Notes under the pieces: model-generated
Database searches by the model: none
Told to the model about the DNA's origin: nothing
The model's input: only the letters and a program-made list of their open reading frames with translations
Assembly: GCA_003952965.2 (NCBI GenBank)
Contig: CM025849.1
Coordinates: forward strand, 11,685,861 to 11,749,860
From: Morella rubra
Taxonomy: Eukaryota; Streptophyta; Magnoliopsida; Fagales; Myricaceae
Direction of reading: 5' to 3'
DNA: 64,000 nt
Made by a program: the position numbers and the translations under genes
Part shown: one piece after another, positions 22,801-32,723 of the stretch
Layout: the number at the start of each line of letters is the position of its first letter
Position numbering within the stretch: the first letter of the stretch is position 1

Positions 22801-24056
22801 GTGAGGGACTCCGCGCGCTATTTGTAGCGCCTTCCCAGCTTCCCTCATCTATCCACCGTCATATTTTTGTTCCGCGTTTACCCTTCGTTATTCATCGCAT
22901 AGATCGGAGTAGCGTGGCAGTGAGGAGGGCGTTCTGGTCAAATACTTATTGAATTTGCGATTAATTTGTTTAATCCGATTTTCTATTCGGATTATGTTTT
23001 ATTTAACACCAACGTTTTTCTTTTTACTTATATATGTATATTGTATAAACTTCCGACGAACAAATTCAATTCATTTAATGATTTGCTAAGGACAAAAAAA
23101 TTCGACTCAAATATTTTACAAATTTTCTGAGTTTGGCAAACACCACTCAAACGAGTTTGGATTACATAATATTGTTACTCAGTGCTGAGCTTATTACAAA
23201 TAAGCTCAAATTCGGACTTAAATTGATGCAATGGGGTTGGGGGTGCCCCACTCGCCGGGGTTTACCAAACGGGTGGGCCCGAAAGGCTCTGCCTTGGATG
23301 GATTTTAAAAAAAAAGTGAGCTCGATAGATACTACCTTGGCCCTGTCAAGTTCGTCTATATTTAGTTCCTCTTGTAATGCTGTCATGGCGTATCTCTTTT
23401 AATTTTGAAAATATCTCCTGATCATTTCCAGTCTTTCATATTGAAGGGAAACTGTCAGTCCTTGCATTTCTGGAAGAGCTTTAGACTGAAGCAAAACCTT
23501 ATTAACTAGCACTTTCGTTGTTTGGGTTGGCAGGAAAAGTTGAGAAGTTCCATTCAGGGAATAGACTTATTGGGTTAGCCTCATTTTTCATAGCATCAAG
23601 CAGGCCAACTTTTGCCCAGAAAGGAAGAAAAAGAAGATGCAGGTGAACCTCCAATTCCAATTGCACACCAGTAGCAAGCTGGAAAGAAAGACACTACATA
23701 ATGGTGGATCAAAAGTTCTGCAACTGAATTGAAGAAGATCATTTACACTATCCATTTTTCCTGATATAGGTACCATTTTATAGCAAACAAATGGCAATTG
23801 ATTACAAATTTATAACAACCAAAGAATAAAGCTAATAATGGCTATAACGAGCACTTTTTGTGAAGTTTTCACTGATCTGGCTCAGGCTTGTTTAGAACAA
23901 ATAGCATCGTGGCAGGAAAATTCGTTTCAAAATAGGGGGACTAAAACCAAAACAAAAACCAAAACCAAAACAAAAACAGAAAAAACAAAAATGTTGGATC
24001 TGATTGCATCATGGCTCCACACAACAGGTGAAGTTTGTTCCTCGTAAGTGAGAGTT

Positions 24057-27000
24057 TTAGATGACCTCCTTACCCCTCTGCTGAAGTACAGTTCTATGCA
24101 CAACTTCCCCAGCCGTGGAAATGAAGTAGGTTACCTGCAATAAAACAATTGAATCAGTTCGTTTTTCAGACAAGAGCTTTAGACAAGAATGATAGGCATC
24201 CAGGCATTTCATGAATGTTGAATTTGTCTGTGATCCACAGAGGGCTTAGGTGATTGCGGTTTTCCTTTCAAGTTACACAAATATATTTAGGACATTCATA
24301 ATGAATAAAGATAGGTTACCCACAATCTCTAGTGAGCTGACTTTGTGAAGAAGAAATCCATTAACCAAATCTCTGAGGAATGCAAAACAGAGAAGAAGTC
24401 AGGGAAAGGTTGCATTTGTGATGTAAAAGTAGAAGCGTAGCGAAAAAAAAAAAAAAAAACAAAGTGATGTAAAAGGTAGAAGAATTAGAACTTAAAGTGG
24501 AGGTAATTACCCATTGAAGGCTGGTCTTCCATTCACAGATGCCACATAGGATTCATTCTCTCTTGAGCCCGGATTCCCAATGTAAGCTATTTTTCCATGA
24601 TGGATATGGTTAGTGCAACCCTGTCCACTTAGGTACATATTCTAGAGACAGTACAAGAGTTAGTAGTCAGTTTTGCTATTACATTCCAAACTGATGCAGA
24701 TACAAAAATTCAACTCCAGTAGGACTACACCTAGAAACATAAAAAATAATAATCTGATACTTACAACTCCAAATCTAACAAAAATATGGTGTAGAGACTC
24801 ATAAAATTTGTGTGCCTCCATTTGCTCTTTGTTCTCATCACAAACAACCAACGGATGAAATCCAACAACCATGCACCTAGAGTTACAAAGGATAAGAGAG
24901 CCATTCAGTGATTCAAAGGCATAATACCCATTGGAAATCAATATTAAAGCTTTCATATGTCTGTACCACTAAAGGTCCAATTTTATGTAAGAAACAGAAA
25001 GAGTGGCTGAATATTACAAATTCCATACCGAAACTTGTGTTATTTAAAAGAGGAAGCCAAACAGTTTATAAGAAGATGTTCATCTTAAAATAGCCGAAAT
25101 GGAACAAAATATACACTTTTATAGCTTCTGTTTTGGTCTAAAACCTGCTAGTTCTGAAGAGCACAAGCCCTATAAACAGCCAATACAAGATACATTAGTT
25201 TTACCAGTTACTACTGACTTCTTCTAGTGTCTGTGTCAGCCAATGTAACTGATCTTGTCCAATTTCACCTGATGATCCTGGAAGCATTAAATCCTTCAGG
25301 AAAAAATAAAAATAAAACCCAAGTAAGAGAAGATCAATTGAAAATTCATGGCAATTAAATAGTTCACCAATAATTGGACAACACTACCTATTTGCTACTC
25401 AGAAGATGAAGATATGTGCTGATAGCATAGATTGCATACTACAAACTACATGAAAACAAGTCATTAACCAACTTCAATGAGCTGAACATTGAGTTGGAGA
25501 TACTCAATGTAGGTCATAGGCAATAGAGAAAAAATGAGAAGCAGGAATTGACAAATGAACAGCTCACAAAGTAGCATCTTCCTTAATTACAATCAACAAC
25601 AAAACAATAACTACAAAAGTAACACTCCCGATATAGCAGCAGCATAATCCTATCTATACAATATCTAACCTTCAAACTGACTTCATAACATTATCAAGTG
25701 ACACCTTTTGCATGAACATGGCCATCTTGAACTTGTAAATCATGTACCGTTGTATTTTCCTTTTTAAGTTCACTCAGCATTTCATATGGATTTTAAGTTT
25801 TCTTCCCATCATTAGCTTTAGCAATTGCATCTCCCCCCTTTTAAATCAATGCTTAAATTATCTTCAAGAAACCAAACTGGGAATCAGTAAATAGCAATAC
25901 CCACAAGTTTCCTGAATCTCCTCCCTGTTATGAACTCAATCAATTACCATAACCCTCGTATAAAAAGCGAGGTGTTGCTGTAGACTAAAAATCCCATCTA
26001 TTCCTCATAGTTGGATGATATAAATGATTATTGCAGGCTATTCCTTGCCATGTCTTAGTCATACGGCTGTTGCGCCCAGGCTAGAACCTGGGTTGATTGG
26101 CTAAGATCCCAGAACAGTAATGCAAGAGTGAGCAAGGTAAAACTTGTAATTTATACAAGTTAGCCCAGGATTTCATAGGCCTAGGAGCCCAAGAAATCAG
26201 CTTAAACTGTTGTTCCAAGGATCATGTTCTCTAACCCCGAGGGAGAAAACAATGAGAAAAAAAAGGCATAATACCATGACCTAGAGGCTTTGCTAGGCCT
26301 AGTTCATTATGTGAACCAAAAACCAAATTGTGTCGCCAGTGACATCATCACTGTTGGTGGGTACCCCCAGCTCAATGCAAGAATGGGCCAGCTTCTATAT
26401 CTCTCTCTTCAAATGGAAAAAGATTGGCCCCTCTGCTTCAAGAACATCATGCAAGGCTGGAACACCTTTTGAAAGAGGCTGAAACTGGAAATTCAAGAAT
26501 AGAAACATGATAGGAAATGCGATTCAATCTTTTTGCTAGACAAGATCAGTGGCTAAGACCTATTTGCAACCCTACCCAAACCCTCTACCACTTGGAGCTA
26601 AAGCCCTTTAATAGCATAAATATTGAATCAAATAAGTGAGCGGTTCTCTAGCTGGTAAGCTACATTTGTGCAGAATGAAAAAACTAGCACGTGTGAGTGA
26701 GATGTATACAGTGGAGGAGCTCAGAGAAGTCAACAGCCAACAAATGAAGGATTCTTTCAGTTCAAGAAACATGTACCTGTAATGACCCAATATCTACACC
26801 GATGATGTCTAATGTTGTCCCATGAGGTAGCTTTATCTGCTCGAGGAAGCAACTCACTCCATGTCCTACTGTCGTTCTAGTGGTATACCTACAAGTTCCA
26901 GAAGTATTCATGACTGTTCACTAGAGTCGTTAAGACAAAAGCATTGATTATCAATTTATAGCCTAAGAACCCCATACATTGAAACAAAAACACTAGTGTG

Positions 27001-28442
27001 TGATGCAAATGTACCCAATTCAGAGAACTGACTGCAAGAGAATGGTATACCAGGGAACTTTCAGTGACGGGAAAAGCAGAGTACCCTGAGAAAATTAAGG
27101 TAGGATTGTTGTAACTACTTGGAACCAGTAAAACCAAAATTAATTCAGGACGTTAAAAAAATGCTGCTGCTGATGTGATATGCCTGATATCCATCATTTT
27201 ACATTGGAGATGAAAAACAAGTAGATCTTACATTCTGCATGAGTGGGTCATCTTCTCCAAGCTCACTAGTGTTCACCACAAAACTTGCCTTGTATTTCTT
27301 TGCCACCATTTCCATCTTCACGGTCAACAAGAAAACAGCCAGAAAAAGCAACATAGAAAATATTTCAGAGACAACGAAGGAAGCGGCAACATAGTGACAT
27401 CAGATTTGCAGCCAAAGAACACAAAGAGGACATGGTGTAAATTAACCAATAAATAGTAATCAGGCCAAATATGATGAATAACAGAATGAGGGACGGAGGG
27501 AATTAATCGATAAATAGTAAATCAGCCTCGGATATACTTAAATATGATTAAGAAACCTGAAGGAGTGATCGCAATGCTTATACGAGTTCCTTGACCATGC
27601 CTAAGAATGAACACCCGTATGCAACTTCCAAGATCCACAGTTAATAGTGTGTCCGTGTGCTAGTTACACAATGCAAACTAGAGCTGACTAAGTCTCTGAA
27701 AAATCTCACCTTAATTATAGGACAAACCTTGTTGCTTTGTCACATCCCCGATGAGATGCTAATCAAAGCTTATAATAGGGAAAACAGAGGCTCTTCATTC
27801 ATGTAGCAGAAACTGACCCAGTAATCGCCCATAGGCCATACAATCAATCAAAATTCATTACCCAAGCAAAGTAAAAAAAGTCCTTATTTTTGTAACGATA
27901 TCTTTCACGAAAAAAACAGAGACCAATACGGTCCGGTTGTTGCCAAGAGTGTAGCAAAAGAAGCACAAACGAAGCTGTTAATCGTGCTCACTACGATTGT
28001 ATATCCCTTTGGACCTAGAAGCTCGCTCAATTGAAATTGATTTCATTTTCCACAAACCGAAACAAAATGTACGATGACATACATCAGAACTCCATCAAAC
28101 CTTAGAACAAGTAAAGACCAATCTTGCCCACAAAAGAAAAAATGCCAAAATATAAGCCCTCGCAAATTCGAAGAGAACATGATTAACAAGATCAGATATA
28201 TCCAATAGACAAGAGAACTCACTGAGGACAAATCAAAGATTGACCTGTTTCAGAAGATGGGTCTGTTGCTTAAGAGTTCTGAATCCTCCTCTGACACTTA
28301 TGAAGTAAAGATCAAGACCTCTATTCTCACTTCGACTACCGTAAATGGGCTCTTGACGCTGACCCAAGTTTAGAGCAAGAAAGAGAGCAAAGCAGAGAAA
28401 CAACTGTGTGAAAATGGTACAGAACCACGAGGGCTTCTCCAT
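24057..28442 (-). CDS. Calcineurin-like / purple-acid-phosphatase-like protein, degenerate active site
   Basis: Nine exons: 28245-28442, 27232-27315, 27051-27085, 26777-26888, 25205-25293, 24765-24876, 24511-24641, 24324-24372, 24057-24134. All have GT-AG introns and compatible phases, giving 295 residues. A hydrophobic segment (residues about 8-27) predicts a signal peptide or anchor, so it likely enters the secretory pathway. The order of conserved blocks matches PAP-type metallophosphoesterases, including KVPWYT, DQLHWLTQTLEE, VVGFHPL, YLSGQG and GNPGSREN. The metal-binding motifs are replaced: GDWG by SVRGG (49-53), GDNFY by NTSELGEDD (81-89), GNHD by TVGHG (112-116), and SGHDH by SGQGC (215-219). 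Only a His of the VxHH-type motif remains (H180). The open frame is intact, so I infer a non-catalytic or altered-function member. Family placement is from memory, not a search. Confidence 0.75.
27051..27085 (-). other. 35-nt micro-exon of the phosphoesterase-like gene
   Basis: The acceptor CTCAG precedes GGTACTCTG, and the donor is GTATAC. The exon encodes GTLLFPSLKVP plus two bases of Trp; the next exon supplies the third base (W-Y-T-T-R). Without it, exon 4 would be read in a frame that hits a stop within four codons, so phase supports it. Confidence 0.7.
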
Positions 28443-29382
28443 TTTCTCGGAGTTTAGAACTCTTAATCTATTTGCTTTCAGAGTTCTCAGCGTTACAGGC
28501 TCATAGTTGTCAGATCTGGATGTATCAAACAGTCTTACTTCTGTGATAGGGCGAGCGAAGGATGTCTGTGTGCATGCAAGCCTCAACGGAGGAGAAGGAC
28601 AAAGAAATTGCACGTGGAGAAAGGGAGTTCCTATTTGGTCTATCTATATGTACACGCAATTGTATATTATATGTGTTTCCTTTGTCTTGTTATTTACAAT
28701 CATTGGTCATAAGCAGTCCTATAGCAGATCCAATCGTCATCATCAAACTTACCCACAAAAAAGAAAAAAAATCATCATCATCATTCAATTGATTTCAACG
28801 TTACGTCTGTTGCTGAAAGTGACGCCATGTTGTTTTGCACATGCGCTGTTGGTCGGTTGTTCCATGGAATTCGATGGGCATAAATCATGTAGTACCAAGT
28901 AAAGTAGAAGCATCAAAGAGATTGTGGGTCACATGTAAAAGTCAAGTAGTTCCTCAATTGCAGGGTAGAAAAAAGCACGAGGTTTCAGCACCATGTACTA
29001 GGATATAGGTTAAAAGGATGCAACTTGGAAACCCATTTTACAAGCAGGCCAAGGCATAGGCTTGTACTATGCCATAGCTTATCAGTTAGAACTAGAAGGC
29101 ATGCATTTTAAATTTGGATTCGCATGAGTTCCAAATCTAGGCTGCAGACAATTCCTGTCAGTCCCACTGTGACGATTTCTTCAGTAATAGGAAAGAGATA
29201 CGGATATCAACTGAACACAGGTCCAGTACCATAGTAATACACGGTTTACCAGAGCTTAAGACGGCAAAGATACAAGTAGAAATGTAAAAGGCAAAAAAAG
29301 AACCAGAGATGATATTTTGTGTCTGCAATGGCAGGGTTTCTTCTCTGGGTTTATGTCAAACAATAGTGGCATTGTATTAGAA
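28443..29382. other. Region between phosphoesterase-like gene and ABCI1
   Basis: 28443-28700 should hold the leader and promoter of the minus-strand phosphoesterase-like gene. 29180-29382 should be the 3'UTR of ABCI1. No other gene is seen. Confidence 0.5.
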
Positions 29383-30063
29383 TTATTTCCGATCAAGCAT
29401 ATCTACCAATGTCATCCTTCTTGGAAACCTTGGTGGCAGCCTCAGATACATGGCGTCTTCAATCCCGATAGGGAGATGTGTTGCCGCAATCACAATTCCA
29501 CCCTTCTTTCGGTGCTCGGAAATGATATACTCAAGTAACTTCACCCCCTCATCATCTAGGGCAACAGAAGGCTCATCAAGCAACCAAATTGGCCGATCAA
29601 TTGCCAGCAACCTTGCAAGTTGCAGTCTCTTCCGCTGGCCCATTGACAGCAATCTTGCCTTCTCCTTTGCTAACCGTCCAAGCCCCATCAGCTCCAGTGC
29701 AGGTAAAGACTTACCCTGCTTGCCTTCAAGAAGTTCAAACCACTGGACATTGTCAATAACTGTAAAATTGTCTTTGACTGCATCTTTCAGTGTGAGCCAA
29801 TTGAGCTGAAGCTTGTACTGGTGGAACACTCCTGATTGTGTAACGTCATGACCATTCCATAGGATCTCACCTGCAGAAGGCCGAGAAAATCCAGCTAACA
29901 TACGGAGGAAAGTTGTCTTTCCTGAGCCATTGGTGCCCATTAGCACAAGTGCCCCTCCGTCATGAATGGAGACGTTCACATGTCGCAAAATTTGCTGGGC
30001 ATTTCTCATGCAAGAGACATTGTTGAGGAGAAGACGAGGAAGTGGTGGTCTTCTGAGAGACAT
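29383..30063 (-). CDS. ABCI1/CCMA: ABC transporter I family member 1, cytochrome c biogenesis ATP-binding protein CcmA
   Basis: A 226-residue single-domain ATPase. In plant mitochondria CcmA works with the membrane partner CcmB in System I cytochrome c maturation, driving release of haem-loaded CcmE. Visible motifs: Walker A GTNGSGKT (43-50), Q-loop KLQLNW (84-89), signature LSMGQRKRLQLARLL (139-153), Walker B IWLLDEP (159-165), D-loop ALDD, and H-loop His196 in AATHLP. The start is Met in MSLRRPPLPRLL, the family's usual beginning. An in-frame upstream Met at 30135 would lie within the leader exon and is less likely. Length matches the family (about 229). The coding part is a single exon. 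A leader intron is supported upstream (30137-31065). Confidence 0.95.
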   Translation of the reverse strand: MSLRRPPLPRLLLNNVSCMRNAQQILRHVNVSIHDGGALVLMGTNGSGKTTFLRMLAGFSRPSAGEILWNGHDVTQSGVFHQYKLQLNWLTLKDAVKDNFTVIDNVQWFELLEGKQGKSLPALELMGLGRLAKEKARLLSMGQRKRLQLARLLAIDRPIWLLDEPSVALDDEGVKLLEYIISEHRKKGGIVIAATHLPIGIEDAMYLRLPPRFPRRMTLVDMLDRK

Positions 30064-30136
30064 TGAGGTGTAAAGGAAACGGAAAATTACTGCTTTTGAT
30101 GGTAATATCTCAATGTTCAGGAATGAATCTTTCAAT

Positions 30137-31065
30137 CTGCAAAGGAAGCAACCAACAAAACCCAGTCTCAGTACTTCAGAGCATGCCCAAATTACAAGAA
30201 ATCACCACACCAAAATGAGACCTGTGAGGAGTGATAATAAATTTGACATAAACCATTTAAGCCCAACGTACAGCCGCCGTTCAATAGTACAATAAAACCA
30301 TGAAGGCATGGAAGAGACGAAATTTTAGAAAAGCAAACCACAGGCAACCTTGTCCATTAAATCTGTTCTTCTAGGCTTCACTTATAAGGAGGGTCATTTT
30401 TGTTGCAGTGGGATTCCCAAACTATGAGCAAAGGATAAGGGGCTCAATCTCGGATCCAAAGGACGGTGCAGGCAAGGCAGTCCAAATGCCCGCTAAAGGT
30501 TGTCCGATGGACCACCCATAAGCCCAAACTTACGACTCACTCAAAAATCACTTTTCATGTAAAATCCAATTGCAGTTAGTACATTGCAATTGCAATTGCT
30601 CTCGCAACAAATTTCGAATGACTATATCAACAAATAGCAAAGAATACAACAGCTGATTCTTTCCAGTTAAAAATATGCAGTTGGAACAATTATTCCACGA
30701 AATCATAGCCATATCAAAAGGCAAACAAGAATAAGCCAGTTATTACAAAGTCCAGTGCATTTTTACGAACATGTGGCACTCATAACAATATGCGTGCATA
30801 AGCTGCAAGCAGGCAAGCAGGAGCAAAAGCGCGAGAAGTTTGAAGCTTTGGTGCCACATAGGGCAGGGGAGCAATCTAAATGTCTAATGGCATTCAAATC
30901 TTCGAACCAAAACGGTATTTAAACATAAACGAAGGAATGTTGCTTCTATATCTTAATCAAAACCGTAATCAGCAACGACATAAAATTGTCTACGCTGAAA
31001 CTGGAGAAGATTACAACGTTGAGAAATCTACAGAACCAGGGTAAACCGTAGGCTGACTAACTCAC
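30137..31065 (-). other. ABCI1 5'UTR intron
   Basis: On the minus strand a donor (ATGGACGCCG then GTGAGTT) lies at 31065 and an acceptor (CCTTTGCAG then ATTGAAAG) ends at 30137. The intron contains no coding sequence. The leader exon would lie at about 31066-31150. Confidence 0.55.
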
Positions 31066-31075
31066 CGGCGTCCAT
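31066..31075 (-). promoter_or_regulatory. Possible four-codon upstream ORF split by the leader intron
   Basis: Joining ATGGACGCCG (31075-31066) to ATTGA (from 30136) gives ATG GAC GCC GAT TGA, a minimal upstream ORF (M-D-A-D-stop) that exists only in spliced mRNA. Without splicing, the ATG runs into the intron. This depends on the predicted splice sites. Confidence 0.35.
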
Positions 31076-31149
31076 CGTCGGCCTCTTGCTTTATCCGGTT
31101 CCAGACTTTTGACTGTGCAGTTGATTTAAAAGCAGCTGGGCTTCCTCGT

Positions 31150-31930
31150 ACTATCGCCGCTCAGAAGCCTCTGCGTGGGACCTGCGGAATTGTATTACTT
31201 TATTATTTTTCAAGAAATCTTATGATTTTGGATTTATTATCACTTATAAGTTCTATGTTAGAATAAAAGAATAGGAATAATTTAACTCAAAATAATATTC
31301 AAATTTTTAGAAAACTCCACTTAAGGGTGCTCAAATTATTGTAAGAAAAAAAAAAGATTCCGTGCCTGGCTTTTTTGCCCTAAACTGACTGAAAAAAATT
31401 GAGAGTTTCATTTTTTATTAGAATTTGGGAAAAAGTAAGAAGAGAAAGATTTAATAAGGTTTGATGTAGTTTTTTTTTTAAAAAAGAGTATAGAAGTTGA
31501 TGCAAGTATTAGAATTTGTAAAATTTTGAGATTTTGATGTTTGAGTTTTAGTCTATATATATATATATACCAGCAGGTTTATCGGCTCTTGAGATTTCTG
31601 TTCTTGAGCATATATATACCAGCAGGTTTATCGGCTCTTGAAATTTCTGTTCTTGAGCTTGTGATCATAAGCAAAAGATTTACTCTTGTTCATTTCTTAA
31701 AAAGAAAATAACATTAAGATTTTATTTTCTACGAAAGCCCGAAAGAGATGAAATCGATAAAAAAAAAAGGTTTTCGACGAGAGGTAGGGGTACATCTTTG
31801 CAACTATCAATCCATGGAGTGAACGACAGAAAGTAATGGAAGGCTTGCTTTCTGTACAATTTGAGAAAAATTGCACCTAGAAATAGCTGATTCGATGGAT
31901 TTTGTTGTAAAAGTTGCTGCTCTAGAGTAT
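31150..31930. other. AT-rich spacer with a 49-bp tandem duplication
   Basis: No gene is seen. 31563-31611 and 31612-31658 are adjacent copies of a unit with ATATATACCAGCAGGTTTAT and CGGCTCTTGARATTTCTGTT. Confidence 0.6.
31563..31658. repeat. Two-unit 49-bp tandem repeat
   Basis: CAGCAGGTTTATCGGCTCTT occurs twice, 49 bases apart, each time preceded by an AT dinucleotide run. Confidence 0.9.
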
Positions 31931-31940
31931 ACTTTTTTAT

Positions 31941-32348
31941 TTATTTATTCATTTTTTGTTCCTTTCCAAAATTATGTTCATCCCACTGGGATGAAATTTC
32001 ATCTCCTTCAAGGAACTCAAAACAAAGAAAAGGGACAGCTCTTAGAAGAAGTGTGTAAAGCCGATCTGTTTTCTCATGCTTCTGAATCTTGAAAATTTTG
32101 TTGGCCTTTTTATCAGAACTCACTTGTTCCTCAAGTACAAAAGGAACATCTAATGCAGGCTTCTGGCCGAAAATATAACTAAGGATACATAATACAGATA
32201 TGATGACAAGAATTGGAGAACCATAGTACAAACTCCTGCTCTTTTGCACATCAGCTATTTTCTTCGAGCATCTGCAGCAACCACATGCCAAAAGCTGAAC
32301 ACATGCCTTGCCTACGACATCACCCGCTTCGACTTCCCCCTCAGTCAC
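31941..32348 (-). CDS. Hypothetical 135-residue membrane protein, uncertain
   Basis: An open frame starting MTEGEVEAGDVVG, with a Cys cluster (LLACGCCRCSKK, residues 19-30) and one hydrophobic segment (SPILVIISVLCILSYIF, about 44-60). The C-terminal half is charged. I do not recognise the family. It lies 375 bases beyond the FIP1 stop on the same strand and could instead be chance sequence, or the end of a gene whose other exons I cannot see. Nothing regulatory supports it. Confidence 0.25.
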   Translation of the reverse strand: MTEGEVEAGDVVGKACVQLLACGCCRCSKKIADVQKSRSLYYGSPILVIISVLCILSYIFGQKPALDVPFVLEEQVSSDKKANKIFKIQKHEKTDRLYTLLLRAVPFLCFEFLEGDEISSQWDEHNFGKEQKMNK

Positions 32349-32723
32349 CCATCAGTCAGATTTTCTCCCTCCGGCATCCCGGATTAGTTCCGAGTCATAC
32401 AACCCAGATTAATTCTGAGTCATACGTTTAAGAATTGAAGCAAAAAGTTATTCTTTGCCACCATCAGTGACCAGTCTAATGTTACATTCATCAGTATTTA
32501 CACATAATAGCAGAAGTATACCGTATACGGTGGCATCATGGTTACAAGATGATATAACTATTGCAAAGGTACATGGCCATCTCAAAAACCACAACAGAAG
32601 CCATTTAAAAAAGATGGCGTGACTGGACTGATGGTGTTCTATAATAAAAGAATCAGGCCACGACTTCCTTCAATACCACAAGAGCAATGCAGCAACAACA
32701 ATGCAGGTCCCTTCATCTCACAT

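Larger units (their letters stand above)
20400..24056. other. Intergenic DNA, no gene recognised
   Basis: The stretch holds two related segments (20911-21300 and 22350-22800), a GA microsatellite, AT-rich filler (21.65-22.2 kb), an imperfect AAAACC/AAAAC run at 23941-23990, and short open frames without known motifs. The part next to 24056 probably includes the 3'UTR of the phosphoesterase-like gene. Confidence 0.5.

Noticed and set aside
23941-23990. AAAACC/AAAAC run as interstitial telomere repeat
   Set aside because: The plant telomere unit is TTTAGGG; this is an irregular A-rich simple repeat.
30064-30135. Upstream Met (30135) as the ABCI1 start
   Set aside because: It would add 24 residues not found in the family and lies in the leader exon just after the intron acceptor; Met at 30063 matches the usual MS(L/I)RRP start.
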